A stretch of 64,000 nt of DNA from Clostridia bacterium (GCA_017456605.1 JAFTJA010000003.1:1-64000), one strand, 5' to 3'; positions 40,957 through 49,496 are shown, numbered from the stretch's first letter. Notes: generated by a model from the sequence alone, not told the origin. A program made the numbers and translations.

Positions 40957-41452
40957 TGTAAATGTTCACCTCGTTTATTATTTTTTGGGCTGCCAAGTTA
41001 AGGTCAGCAGTGTTTTCAATTTCTATATTGCAAAAATCTTTATATCTTGCGATGCGTTTTTCATAAAGTGAAAAAAGCTTTTCCTTGCCGTCTTTAAGGA
41101 GCGGGCGGTTTGATGCATCAATATCTTTCACAATAAGCTCCGGCGGACGGTTTATAAAAATTACGACGCCGTTTTTTTGCAAGATGTTTTTGTTTTCTTC
41201 TCGTTCAACAATGCCGCCGCCTGTTGAAATAACGGCATTTGTTTTTTGAGTCAGGTTTTTTAGAATTTCTGTTTCTTCGTCCCTGAAAGAGCTTTCACCA
41301 AAGGAGCTGAAGAATTCTGATATTTTCACTTTTTTCGTTTCTTCAAAAACGGCATCAGAGTCAAAAAAGCTTTTGCTAAGAAGCGTTGCAAGACGCTTTC
41401 CGATGGTGGTTTTGCCACAGCCGGGCATCCCGATAAGAATAATGTTTTTCAT
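40949..41452 (-). CDS. aroK: Shikimate kinase
   Basis: Phosphorylates shikimate with ATP. 167 residues. IILIGMPGCGKTTIGK is the P-loop, FFDSDAVFEE holds the shikimate-binding Asp, VISTGGGIVERE is the GGG motif and FINRPPELIV follows, with SNRPLL in the lid. The ATG at 41452 is chosen. A GTG at 41461 overlaps the pheA stop and sits too close to the AAAGG ribosome site. Confidence 0.94.
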   Translation of the reverse strand: MKNIILIGMPGCGKTTIGKRLATLLSKSFFDSDAVFEETKKVKISEFFSSFGESSFRDEETEILKNLTQKTNAVISTGGGIVEREENKNILQKNGVVIFINRPPELIVKDIDASNRPLLKDGKEKLFSLYEKRIARYKDFCNIEIENTADLNLAAQKIINEVNIYNG

Positions 41453-41457
41453 AAAAA

Positions 41458-42615
41458 TCACAGCCTTTCTGACGGAGATTTCGGGGCGTGATAATTTCCT
41501 AAGATTTTTAAGTATGCGATATTTTCCTTTATGGCGGACATAACCTGACGAACGCTAGGGTCAAGGAGATTGCCCTCAAAATCCACAAAAAACATATATT
41601 CAAAGTTGCGGTCGTGACGTGGTCTTGATTCAATTTTTACAAGATTTAGCCCGCTGTTTTTGAATTCCGAAAGGATATGGTGAAGAGAGCCGCTTTCGTT
41701 GGGCAGAGTGAAAAGGATGCTGATTTTGTTGCAATCTTCGTTCAAAATTCCGCGTTTCGCAATAGCCGCAAAACGTGTAACGTTGTTCTGGTTTGTGCTG
41801 ATGTTTTCAGCTAAGACTTTCAGCCCATAAATATTCGCTGTCCGTTTGTCAGCGATTGCCGCCAAAGTGGTATCGCCCATTCCCGCAACATATTTTGCGG
41901 CGAGAGCGGTGTTGTGATATGTGGTGAACTTCATTTTGGGATAGTTCTTGAAAAAGTCCTTACACTGAAGATATCCCTGTTCGTGGGAATATACGCTTTG
42001 AATGATATCAAGAGTTGCGCCCTGCGGTGCCACAAGACAGTGAACAATGGGGACATCCACCTCGCTGACAATATAAAGGTCACGGCTTTCAAGGAGGTCA
42101 AAAACTCCTGAAATTGAGCCGGTTGAGGAGTTTTCAAAGGGAAGAACTGCATAGTCCGCACGATTTTCGTCAAGGGCGTCAAGCGCTTCGGCAAAGGTCA
42201 TGGTGTTTATGCGTTTTGTATCATCCCCGAAAATTTTCATAAGTGCGGTTTCGCTGTTAGCTCCCGCAACGCCCTGAAAGACTACAGTGGGGTTTTCTTT
42301 GAGATCAGAGCGGTCAAAGCCCGCATAAAGGTCGCTGTCAAAATCACCACAAGCCAAAAACTGCCTTTGTGATTTGCGACTTATCGACATAATTTCGGAA
42401 AAAAAGTCACGGACGAAAGATGCCTTGTCAGGAGAAACCAATGACCCTTTGTGGTCAAGGATTTGTTTTTCACGGGACTTGTCAAGGACTGGAAGATTGT
42501 TTCTTTTTTTATAGTCAGCGACTTTTTCTGAACATTCCATTCTTTCAAGAAAAAGTGGAAGAAGCTTTTCGTCAATTTCGTCTATTTTATTTCGTAAAGT
42601 TTCAAGTTCGTTCAT
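41458..42615 (-). CDS. pheA: Chorismate mutase/prephenate dehydratase (P-protein)
   Basis: Makes prephenate and then phenylpyruvate. 385 residues. Chorismate mutase is at the N-terminus (LRNKIDEIDEKLLPLFLERM...KREKQ-type helix to about residue 85). The dehydratase part has VFQGVAGANSETALMKIFG and FENSSTGSISGVFDLL. The ACT domain at the C-terminus has SGSLHHILSEFKNSGLNLVKI with ESRP, the Phe-binding site for feedback control. It gives a second, protein-level control by Phe besides the operon attenuator. Confidence 0.95.
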   Translation of the reverse strand: MNELETLRNKIDEIDEKLLPLFLERMECSEKVADYKKRNNLPVLDKSREKQILDHKGSLVSPDKASFVRDFFSEIMSISRKSQRQFLACGDFDSDLYAGFDRSDLKENPTVVFQGVAGANSETALMKIFGDDTKRINTMTFAEALDALDENRADYAVLPFENSSTGSISGVFDLLESRDLYIVSEVDVPIVHCLVAPQGATLDIIQSVYSHEQGYLQCKDFFKNYPKMKFTTYHNTALAAKYVAGMGDTTLAAIADKRTANIYGLKVLAENISTNQNNVTRFAAIAKRGILNEDCNKISILFTLPNESGSLHHILSEFKNSGLNLVKIESRPRHDRNFEYMFFVDFEGNLLDPSVRQVMSAIKENIAYLKILGNYHAPKSPSERL

Positions 42616-42637
42616 TTTGGGTGTTACCTTTCATAGC

Positions 42638-43702
42638 TTAAAGTATGATGTCAAGTATAGCAAGGGCTGCACTGCACTCAACCACCACCGCTGCACGCTG
42701 AACGATGCAGGGGTCGTGACGACCATTTATTTGGATGGTAGTGTTTTCCATTTTTTCAAGGTCAACTGTTTTCTGCATCTTTGCAATAGATGGCGTGGGC
42801 TTTATTGCCACCGAAAAGAGAACCGGCATTCCGTTTGTGATGCCGCCGTTTATTCCGCCGTTGTTGTTTGTGGTGGTGAAAACCGTTTTGCCGTTGGTTT
42901 CAAATGGGTCGTTGGCAATGCTGCCTTTCATCTCCGCAAAGTCAAAGCCACTGCCGAATTCCACGCCCTTGACCGCAGGAATTGAAAACATCATTGATGA
43001 GATAGTACTTTCAAGGGATGCAAAAAACGGTGAGCCAATCCCCGGCTTTATACCAAGCACGGCACATTCGATTATGCCGCCCACAGAGTCTTTGTCCGCT
43101 GCGGCGTCAAGGATTGTCTGCTGCATTTTTTCGCCTGCGTCATCGGATATGACAGGAAAACTTTTTGCAGAAATCTTCTCCAAAAAGTCTTTTGAAAGGT
43201 CACAGTCCATGAAAGAAGCTTCCTTGACGTCATAAATTTGCTTTATGTGAGAGCCGATTGTTATACCATTTTCTTTCAGCAGTTGCTTTGCGATAGCCCC
43301 CGCAAAAACCAATGGTGCGGTAATTCTCCCTGAAAAGTGTCCGCCGCCACGAAAATCGTGGAAGCTTCCGTATTTTTGAAAGCCGGTGAAGTCCGCATGG
43401 CTGGGGCGGAGAAGGCTTTTGTCATAGTCCTTTGATTTTGTATTGGTGTTCCGGATAATTCCGCAGATTGGTGTTCCTGTGGTAATGCCGTTCATAACGC
43501 CTGAAAGAATTTCCACCTCGTCGCTTTCTTTCCGTGGAGTGGAAAGAGCGTTTTGACCGGGAGCCCGGCGGAGCATTTCCCGGCGGATGAAATCCATATC
43601 AAGGGAAAGCCCTGACGGAATTCCGTCAAGCACAACGCCGAGGGCAGTCCCGTGGGATTCGCCGAATATACTTATTTTTATTTTGTTGCCCCAGGTATTC
43701 AT
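42638..43702 (-). CDS. aroC: Chorismate synthase
   Basis: Makes chorismate from EPSP with reduced FMN. 354 residues. FGESHGTALGVVLDGIPSGL is the first signature. The segment RPSHADFTGFQKYG and DFRGGGHFSGRIT are conserved FMN-binding parts. NNNGGINGGITNGMP and FSVAIKPTPSI are near the C-terminus. It overlaps aroA by 4 bases. Confidence 0.97.
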   Translation of the reverse strand: MNTWGNKIKISIFGESHGTALGVVLDGIPSGLSLDMDFIRREMLRRAPGQNALSTPRKESDEVEILSGVMNGITTGTPICGIIRNTNTKSKDYDKSLLRPSHADFTGFQKYGSFHDFRGGGHFSGRITAPLVFAGAIAKQLLKENGITIGSHIKQIYDVKEASFMDCDLSKDFLEKISAKSFPVISDDAGEKMQQTILDAAADKDSVGGIIECAVLGIKPGIGSPFFASLESTISSMMFSIPAVKGVEFGSGFDFAEMKGSIANDPFETNGKTVFTTTNNNGGINGGITNGMPVLFSVAIKPTPSIAKMQKTVDLEKMENTTIQINGRHDPCIVQRAAVVVECSAALAILDIIL

Positions 43703-44970
43703 TTAACATTACCTCCGAGTTTAATATAATCATCAAAAAACATAGGGTATGACTTTGTTACAGCTTTTTTTGCTCCTGAAATAGTGACGCTACCCTCACA
43801 ACGGCAAGACGCGATTGCTGCAGCCATTGTGATGCGATGGTCGTTCCATGAGGAAAGGTCGGCACCTTTTAAAATTTGTTTTCCCGTGATTTCCAGAAAG
43901 TCATAACCTTCGGTTATATCTGCACCCGTTTTTTTGAGTTCGCTGGTGATTGCTGCCAGACGGTCACTTTCTTTTATGCGAAGTCTGCCTGCGTTTTCGA
44001 TGCGGCTCTTGCCTTTGCAAAATGAAAGAAGAACCGAAACAATCGGCACAAGGTCCGGAATTTCGTCGGCATCTACCACAATGCCATGCATCTGCGCAGA
44101 GGCGAATGCCCTCACGGTGTTGTCATCAATCCATTTTGTGGTAGCACCGGCATTTTCGAGAATATCAATGATTTTTTTGTCACCCTGAATACTGCCTTGA
44201 TTAAGACCGCGGCAGGCAATATCACAGCCAAGTGCCCCGGCAACCAGGAAAAAGGCTGCCTGAGAAAAATCGCCCTCCACAGTGTAGTTTGTGGCAGAGT
44301 ATTTTTGGTTTCCTTTTATGATAAAGGTTGAATAATCAAAGTTTTCAATGTCAATGCCAAAGGTTTTTAGAACGTCAAGGGTTATATCAATATAGCCTTT
44401 TGATGAAAGGTTACCCTCGATTTTTATCACACTGTCACCGCCAAGAATGGGGAGCGCAAACAAAAGGCCTGTAACAAACTGTGAACTCACATCTCCGGGA
44501 ACAGAAAATTCGCCCGGCGTGAGCTTGCCTGAAAGGGACAAAACGCCTTTATTCAAGCTGTATTTGATGCCATTTGTGTCAAAAATCTTAAAGTACGGGT
44601 CAAGGGGACGCTCCATAAGCTTGCCGTGACCTTTAAAGGATATGTTATCTGTAAGTGCCAATGCTATGGGAACGAAAAACCGCAACGTAGAGCCGCTTTC
44701 GCCACAATCAAGAACAAGTTTTTTGGAAGAAAAAGAACTTGTCTTTTTGAAAGAAAGCTTTTTTGTTTTTTTGTCAAACGCCCAATTTCCGCCCAGTGCT
44801 TTCACACAGGAGAGAGTTGCTTCAATGTCCTTTGAAAGCTCAATGTTTGATACCGTGCAGGGCGAATTCGACAAAAATGCCGATATGATTGCCCGGTGGG
44901 CAAAACTTTTTGAGGGCGGAATGTTTACGGTGCCGCAAAGGGGTGTGGGTGTAATTGTTACCATATCCAT
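43699..44970 (-). CDS. aroA: EPSP synthase (3-phosphoshikimate 1-carboxyvinyltransferase)
   Basis: Adds enolpyruvyl to shikimate 3-phosphate. 423 residues. PPSKSFAHRAIISAFL holds the catalytic Lys. LDCGESGSTLRFFVPIAL is the active-site signature. The end has RLRIKESDRLAAI and WNDHRITMAAAIA. Residue choice in the CGESGSTLRF loop (GES rather than GNAGT) suggests a class II-like enzyme. It overlaps aroB by 13 bases. Confidence 0.96.
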   Translation of the reverse strand: MDMVTITPTPLCGTVNIPPSKSFAHRAIISAFLSNSPCTVSNIELSKDIEATLSCVKALGGNWAFDKKTKKLSFKKTSSFSSKKLVLDCGESGSTLRFFVPIALALTDNISFKGHGKLMERPLDPYFKIFDTNGIKYSLNKGVLSLSGKLTPGEFSVPGDVSSQFVTGLLFALPILGGDSVIKIEGNLSSKGYIDITLDVLKTFGIDIENFDYSTFIIKGNQKYSATNYTVEGDFSQAAFFLVAGALGCDIACRGLNQGSIQGDKKIIDILENAGATTKWIDDNTVRAFASAQMHGIVVDADEIPDLVPIVSVLLSFCKGKSRIENAGRLRIKESDRLAAITSELKKTGADITEGYDFLEITGKQILKGADLSSWNDHRITMAAAIASCRCEGSVTISGAKKAVTKSYPMFFDDYIKLGGNVK

Positions 44971-46013
44971 ACCTTTTCTTTCTCCGTTGGCTTTAAAACT
45001 GCTTTGCCTATTTTTTCGGGAAGTACGAGGGTTACGAGATTTCCCTCGCCTTTTTTATCTACTTTCACTGCATCAAGAAGAGATGACTTGTCTATTTTAG
45101 CGTCTGATGGCAAGCCAAAGCTTTCAACCAGTGCCTTTATGCGTGACGATGTGCCAAGTGGAGTGATGCCTGCGTGCTCGCCGTACTGTACTGCCATAAC
45201 CATACCGGCGGCAACGGCCTGTCCATGGGAGTAGCCTGAGAAATTATACTTCTTTTCAATAGCGTGACCGAAGGTGTGACCAAAATTCAAAATCATACGC
45301 CGTCCGGTGTCCAGCTCGTCCTCTTCAACAACCATCTTTTTTAGCTCACAGCAACGGTAAATTACGTCATCAATGATTTTTGAGATGGTGGCTCTTGATG
45401 GGGTTGCTTCGATTTTTTCGAAAAGCTTTTCGTCAAGAATAACGCCGTACTTTATAGCCTCTGCCATGCCATCGGAAAAAATTTCATCAGAAAGGGTATC
45501 AAGACAGAGGGGGTCAATGAGTACAAGCTTTGGCTGATAAAAAGTGCCAACCAGATTTTTTCCATGGGGCAGATTTACTGCTACCTTTCCGCCAACACTG
45601 CTGTCTATTTGCGCCAGGAGTGTGGTGGGGATTTGCACAAAAGGAACGCCCCGAAGAAGTGTTGCCGCACAAAAACCCGTGAGGTCCCCGACAATTCCGC
45701 CGCCAAGGGCTATTATCAAATCACTTCTGGTGATGCCAAAATCCAGCATTTTGTCATAAAGTGTGCTGAGGGTTTTCAGGGATTTTGAGCCCTCACCGGG
45801 AGGAACGGTGATAAGAACAGAAGAAAATCCACTTTCTTCAAGGGATGAAATCAGAGCTTGGCTGTAAAGGGGCGCAACGTTGCTGTCGGTGACAATTGCA
45901 ACTTTGCAGGGTTTTGTCAGCTCTTTGATGAATTTTCCGCTGTTTTTCAGTATTCCCTTTTCGATTTTTATTTCATACTCCCGATTTGGGATGTTTATAC
46001 AAAGATTTTGCAT
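44958..46013 (-). CDS. aroB: 3-Dehydroquinate synthase
   Basis: Closes DAHP to 3-dehydroquinate using NAD+ and a metal. 351 residues. ALGGGIVGDLTGFCAATLLRG binds NAD, FVQIPTTLLAQIDSSVGGK and HGKNLVGTFYQPK are active-site runs. MAEAIKYGVI and LNFGHTFGHAIE hold the metal-binding Glu and His residues. GGAGGATTTTCACAG lies before the ATG. Confidence 0.97.
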   Translation of the reverse strand: MQNLCINIPNREYEIKIEKGILKNSGKFIKELTKPCKVAIVTDSNVAPLYSQALISSLEESGFSSVLITVPPGEGSKSLKTLSTLYDKMLDFGITRSDLIIALGGGIVGDLTGFCAATLLRGVPFVQIPTTLLAQIDSSVGGKVAVNLPHGKNLVGTFYQPKLVLIDPLCLDTLSDEIFSDGMAEAIKYGVILDEKLFEKIEATPSRATISKIIDDVIYRCCELKKMVVEEDELDTGRRMILNFGHTFGHAIEKKYNFSGYSHGQAVAAGMVMAVQYGEHAGITPLGTSSRIKALVESFGLPSDAKIDKSSLLDAVKVDKKGEGNLVTLVLPEKIGKAVLKPTEKEKVWIW

Positions 46014-46073
46014 ATCTGTGAAAATCCTCCTGAATATACATGGATTTCATTTTAACACAACATCAAAAAAAAT

Positions 46074-46943
46074 TCAACAATTTTCAGGCTCTTTGTTTTG
46101 CATAGTCAGTTTATTTTCTCTGACAGATGAAAGAAGCCTGATGAGCGCTTGTTTGTCACTCGCCTCGATGGCACTTTTGAATTTTGAAAGGGAACTTAAA
46201 AAAGTGTCAAGCTCTTCAAGCAAAAAGTCTTTATTTTCAAGGAACAACTGACTCCAAAGCTGTGGGTTTATGTTTGCAATTCTGGTGCAATCACGAAAGG
46301 CTCCGGCGGTGTATGCACGGTTCATTTTGCTGTTATAATCAAGGCAAAGAGCGGCGGCAGACACATGCATCAAATCGCTTGTGTAGGCAATGACACTGTC
46401 ATGTTCTTCGGGTGCACTCTCTGTAATCCTTGTTGCGCCAATGAATTTTGCCATTTCCCTCACCAGCTTTATTGCGTCGGGTGAAGAAGATGAAATAGGA
46501 GTTATAATAAACCCGCACATACCAAAAAGCTCAGGCGCAGCGCTGTCAAATCCGTCAGTTTCTTTGCCTGCCATAGGGTGCCCGCCCACATACTGACAAC
46601 CATCGGGTAAAATTTCGGCAATTTCCTTGGCGAGCTTTGTTTTTACTCCGCAAACATCTGTGATAACTGCACCTTTTTTGAAATGCTCGCTGTTTTCAGC
46701 AATAATTTTTGTTATAAGCTCGGGATATACACAAAGAATGATGAGGTCAGCATCGCGGATAGCCGGAGCAGGATGTTCAAAGACCTCGTCTACCGCATTT
46801 TTCGCGAGTGCTTTTTCGCGGGTCACGGGGTCAATGTCGCAGCCTGAAATTTTCGCATTCTTAAAGCCGTGCAGAGCATAAGCCATAGAGCCACCGATGA
46901 TGCCAAGCCCGATAATTGCAATTTTAAAGTCGTTTTCCTCCAT
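46074..46943 (-). CDS. tyrA: Prephenate dehydrogenase
   Basis: Oxidises prephenate to 4-hydroxyphenylpyruvate, the Tyr branch. 289 residues. IAIIGLGIIGGSMAYAL is the nucleotide loop, GCDIDPVTREKAL follows with the acidic NAD-type residue. DVCGVKTKLAKEI, GGHPMAGKE with the catalytic His and EHDSVIAYTSDLMHV mark the family. There is no ACT domain, unlike Bacillus TyrA, so feedback control of this enzyme may be weak. Confidence 0.94.
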   Translation of the reverse strand: MEENDFKIAIIGLGIIGGSMAYALHGFKNAKISGCDIDPVTREKALAKNAVDEVFEHPAPAIRDADLIILCVYPELITKIIAENSEHFKKGAVITDVCGVKTKLAKEIAEILPDGCQYVGGHPMAGKETDGFDSAAPELFGMCGFIITPISSSSPDAIKLVREMAKFIGATRITESAPEEHDSVIAYTSDLMHVSAAALCLDYNSKMNRAYTAGAFRDCTRIANINPQLWSQLFLENKDFLLEELDTFLSSLSKFKSAIEASDKQALIRLLSSVRENKLTMQNKEPENC

Positions 46944-46974
46944 AACAAGTTACCTTTACCTTTCAAAATGTCGG

Positions 46975-48000
46975 TTATTTTATTTCTTTCCCAAAGTGAA
47001 CACTCATTGCCCGAAGTTTTTCCATAAGGCTTTCGTACTGAGCCAAATCAAGGGACTGAGCACCGTCGCAAAGAGCGTTTTTGGGGTCGTTGTGAACTTC
47101 TACAATAATACCGTCAGCACCCACAGCAAGTGCTGCAAGGGACAAAGGCCCAACCATCCAGCTGATTCCTGCAGAGTGAGAGGGGTCAACCACAACAGGA
47201 AGGTGACTCATCTTTTTTACTGCCGGGATTGCGCTGAGATCCAGAGTGTTTCGGGTGTAGGTTTCAAAGGTCCTGATGCCCCGTTCACAGAGAATGACGT
47301 TGTGGTTTCCGCCTGCCATAATGTATTCAGCAGACATCAGCCATTCTTCAATGGTAGCAGAAAGTCCACGTTTCAAAAGAACAGGCTTTTGAATTTTGCC
47401 AAGCTCTTTAAGAAGGTCAAAATTCTGCATATTTCTTGCCCCCACCTGAATAATGTCCACGTTTTCGTTGAAGGTTTCAATAAGGGACGGGCACATAATT
47501 TCTGTGATTATGGGAAGACCGGTTTCGCGTCTTGCCTCTTTCAAAAGCTCAAGACCTTCAAGCTCGAGACCTTGGAAAGAGTAGGGCGATGTGCGAGGCT
47601 TGTATGCACCGCCGCGAAGCAATGATGCACCGTTTTTCTTTACGCTGTTTGCAACTGTGAGGATTTGCTCCTTTGATTCAACGCTGCAGGGCCCTGCCAT
47701 AACTACGAAGCTTTTGCCGTCACCTATTTTTGCATCGCCGACATCTATCACAGTGTTGTTGGGATGAAATTTTCGGTTTGCCTTTTTGAACGGCTCCTGA
47801 ACGCGCATAATGCGTTCTACATCCGGGTCAAGGAGGAGCCTGTCGGCGTCAAGGGCGTGGGTGTCGCCCACAAGACCCATAACGATGCTGTCTTTTCCTC
47901 GGATAAGGTCAATATCAAGACCTTTTTCTTTGAAATCCGCCATCATTAGATTGAGTTTTTCTTCTGCGATAGTTGTTTTTGTTACGATTACCAAATTCAC
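46975..48000 (-). CDS. aroF: 3-Deoxy-7-phosphoheptulonate (DAHP) synthase, type I-beta
   Basis: First step of the shikimate pathway: condenses PEP and erythrose 4-phosphate. 341 residues. The N-terminal ferredoxin-like domain (LVIVTKTTIAEEKLNLM to LVGDT) is the allosteric domain found in Thermotoga-type enzymes. The barrel follows: VMAGPCSVESKEQ, LRGGAYKPRTSPYSFQG, QVGARNMQNFDLL, LLKRGLSATIEEW, VVDPSHSAGIS. I start it at the GTG at 48000, with AAAGG just upstream. The frame is open further up, through the terminator. It is the first structural gene after a Phe/Tyr-rich leader frame and terminator. Confidence 0.94.
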   Translation of the reverse strand: MNLVIVTKTTIAEEKLNLMMADFKEKGLDIDLIRGKDSIVMGLVGDTHALDADRLLLDPDVERIMRVQEPFKKANRKFHPNNTVIDVGDAKIGDGKSFVVMAGPCSVESKEQILTVANSVKKNGASLLRGGAYKPRTSPYSFQGLELEGLELLKEARRETGLPIITEIMCPSLIETFNENVDIIQVGARNMQNFDLLKELGKIQKPVLLKRGLSATIEEWLMSAEYIMAGGNHNVILCERGIRTFETYTRNTLDLSAIPAVKKMSHLPVVVDPSHSAGISWMVGPLSLAALAVGADGIIVEVHNDPKNALCDGAQSLDLAQYESLMEKLRAMSVHFGKEIK

Positions 48001-48031
48001 CAAGACCTTTCCTGAATAAATTAAATAAAAA

Positions 48032-48061
48032 AGAGAGCCCGTTTTGTATAACGAGCTCTCT
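48032..48061 (-). terminator. Attenuator terminator upstream of aroF
   Basis: On the minus strand AGAGAGCTCGTT, loop ATACAA, AACGGGCTCTCT (one U-G pair), followed by TTTTTTATTT. A 12-bp intrinsic terminator between the leader frame and the first gene of the operon. Read-through is needed for expression. Confidence 0.9.
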
Positions 48062-48080
48062 GCTAAATTTTGAAATTGTG

Positions 48081-48221
48081 CTAAATAGTTGGCGCACATA
48101 TCAGCCCATTATACTTAAAGTTTTTTGCAAAGTAAAAATAACCATAGCTAAAATAAAAGCTAAGGCTGATAAAGTAAAAGAAATATTTAACTGTACTTGA
48201 AAGTGCATTTGACAGTTTCAT
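48081..48221 (-). CDS. Phe/Tyr-rich leader peptide of the aromatic operon
   Basis: A 46-codon frame, ATG at 48221 to TAG at 48081, not reported for this operon type as far as I know. It holds 8 Phe and 7 Tyr codons, and 13 of the 19 residues at 13-31 are Phe or Tyr. It begins MKLSNALSSTVK and ends KYNGLICAPTI. AAAGGA lies 9 nt before the ATG, and a promoter is about 35 bp upstream. It ends 20 bases before the attenuator stem. I infer that ribosome stalling at the Phe/Tyr codons controls read-through. A small membrane peptide is the main alternative. Confidence 0.85.
   Translation of the reverse strand: MKLSNALSSTVKYFFYFISLSFYFSYGYFYFAKNFKYNGLICAPTI
48099..48171 (-). promoter_or_regulatory. 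Mutually exclusive RNA segments of the aro attenuator
   Basis: Segment A, TATCAGCC (48171-48164), lies in the Phe/Tyr codons and pairs with GGCTGATA in segment B (48106-48099). Segment B also contains AATGGGCT (48110-48103), which can pair with AGCTCGTT in the terminator's 5' arm (48057-48050), with two wobbles. B resembles the terminator 3' arm AACGGGCT. So B can either close A or block the terminator. Confidence 0.75.
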
Positions 48222-48251
48222 ATTTGTGCGTCCTTTCGACCATTTCAAAAT

Positions 48252-48280
48252 ATTTTAGCACATTAAAGCAATAAAGTCAA
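48252..48280 (-). promoter_or_regulatory. Promoter of the aromatic operon
   Basis: Minus strand TTGACT (48280-48275), a 17-bp spacer and TAAAAT (48257-48252), about 30 bp before the leader-peptide ATG. Confidence 0.8.
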
Positions 48281-48340
48281 GACCTTTTTAGAAAAAATTT
48301 AATAGGGTTTAAAGTAATGTTTTAAGACATGGGCGCGTTT

Positions 48341-48721
48341 TTATAAGATTTCTTCTATGCTGAAGCCTTCCTGGTGGGGAATGTGGTCAAGGAGCATAGT
48401 AAACATAATAAATTCGCCAAAAAAGTCGGGTTTTTCCTGCAAAGTCGCAAAAGCCCTGCTTTGTTTCAGCGAAATTTCAATCTCCTCTATGTTCTTTGTT
48501 GAAATGGTGAGAGAAGCCCACACTCGTTTTTTGTCCCACTGCTTTTGTATCCGGTCTATGTTTTCAATCACGCTGTCCCAACGGTCGGAACTTGCAAGGG
48601 TGAGGGTTTCTTCGCAGAGGGCATTTATACTTTCGGCAAGGGTAAACATTATATATGAATGGATGCCTATGAATACAAATATTATCAGCAAAATCACAAT
48701 TGACAAAACCAATGCTTTCAT
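48341..48721 (-). CDS. DUF4363 family protein
   Basis: 126 residues. One N-terminal membrane helix or signal anchor (LVLSIVILLIIFVFIGIHSYI), then an all-helical part with WDSVIENIDRIQKQWDKKR and the end FMLLDHIP-like TMLLDHIPHQEGFSIEEIL. This matches the DUF4363 family, common in spore-forming Clostridia next to DUF421 genes. Function unknown. The ATG overlaps the stop of the DUF421 gene by 4 bases, so the two are translated together. Confidence 0.82.
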   Translation of the reverse strand: MKALVLSIVILLIIFVFIGIHSYIMFTLAESINALCEETLTLASSDRWDSVIENIDRIQKQWDKKRVWASLTISTKNIEEIEISLKQSRAFATLQEKPDFFGEFIMFTMLLDHIPHQEGFSIEEIL

Positions 48722-49416
48722 CGCTTTTTACGCTCCTTGTGGGTATCATTTTTGATAATTACAATTTCGCCCGTGCGGTCGGCCGTCATACAGAAAATGT
48801 GAGAGGCGTCCGGGATTTTTCGGCTCTTTAGCTGTTTTGTCAGCCATTCCCGATTGAAACCAAGCCGGCGCAAATTGTTGTCGTTTATGTGCCCGTTGTC
48901 AATGAGTACATAGCTGATGAAGTTTTGTGAAGCGGGGACAATTTTTAAGTCCCGGGGAGTTGCCGGCCCGAAATCGGGCTTTGGAATAACACTCACGTTG
49001 CCGTTGGTTTCCATTATTACATAATCCACCTCTGCAAGAGAGGTTGCTCCTGTATTTCTTACGGTTTCCATAAGGTCGTTGAGGTTGAAACGCTGGCGTG
49101 CCATCTCCTTTTGATTAATTTTTCCTTTTTCATAAAAAACGCTGGGAGTGCCGAAAAATATTTTTCGCAAGGCAAAGTTTTTATACGCACCAAATGAAAG
49201 CAGCATCTCAAGAACAAGGAGAAGAGCTATGGCAAGCAGACTGCTGATTATGGGCTGTGAGGTATCCTGAATGGGCAGTGCCGCAACCTCTGAAATAACA
49301 ATGGTTACAACAAGCTCTGAGGGTTCAAGCTCTCCTATCTGGCGTTTGCCCAGCATCCTGAGAGAAATGATGACGAAAAAATACATTATGATGGTACGGA
49401 TAAATGTTACGAACAA
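48718..49416 (-). CDS. DUF421 family membrane protein (YetF-like)
   Basis: 232 residues. Three N-terminal membrane helices, with FVIISLRMLGKRQIGELEPSELVVTIVISEVAALPIQD as the family core, then a two-part soluble domain. The start codon is TTG at 49416, with GGATG upstream. In Bacillus, YetF-type proteins are spore-associated. Its pairing with DUF4363 is the usual one. Its role is unknown. Confidence 0.88.
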   Translation of the reverse strand: MFVTFIRTIIMYFFVIISLRMLGKRQIGELEPSELVVTIVISEVAALPIQDTSQPIISSLLAIALLLVLEMLLSFGAYKNFALRKIFFGTPSVFYEKGKINQKEMARQRFNLNDLMETVRNTGATSLAEVDYVIMETNGNVSVIPKPDFGPATPRDLKIVPASQNFISYVLIDNGHINDNNLRRLGFNREWLTKQLKSRKIPDASHIFCMTADRTGEIVIIKNDTHKERKKR

Positions 49417-49496
49417 GCTATCACATCCATTCGAAACTTTTTAAGGTTATTATTTCCTCAAAAGGCTTTTGGTATTCAGTGGCTTTTTTGACTTTC

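Noticed and set aside
46975-48099. DAHP synthase starting at the ATG at 48099, with 33 extra residues
   Set aside because: The extra part is encoded by the terminator hairpin and the end of the leader frame, has no family likeness, and a GTG at 48000 has a well-placed ribosome site. The open frame through the terminator is by chance.
48022-48280. T-box riboswitch upstream of aroF
   Set aside because: The T-box bulge sequence (UGGN in an AGGGUGGNACCGCG-like setting) and specifier stem are not seen. The short Phe/Tyr-rich frame explains the region better.
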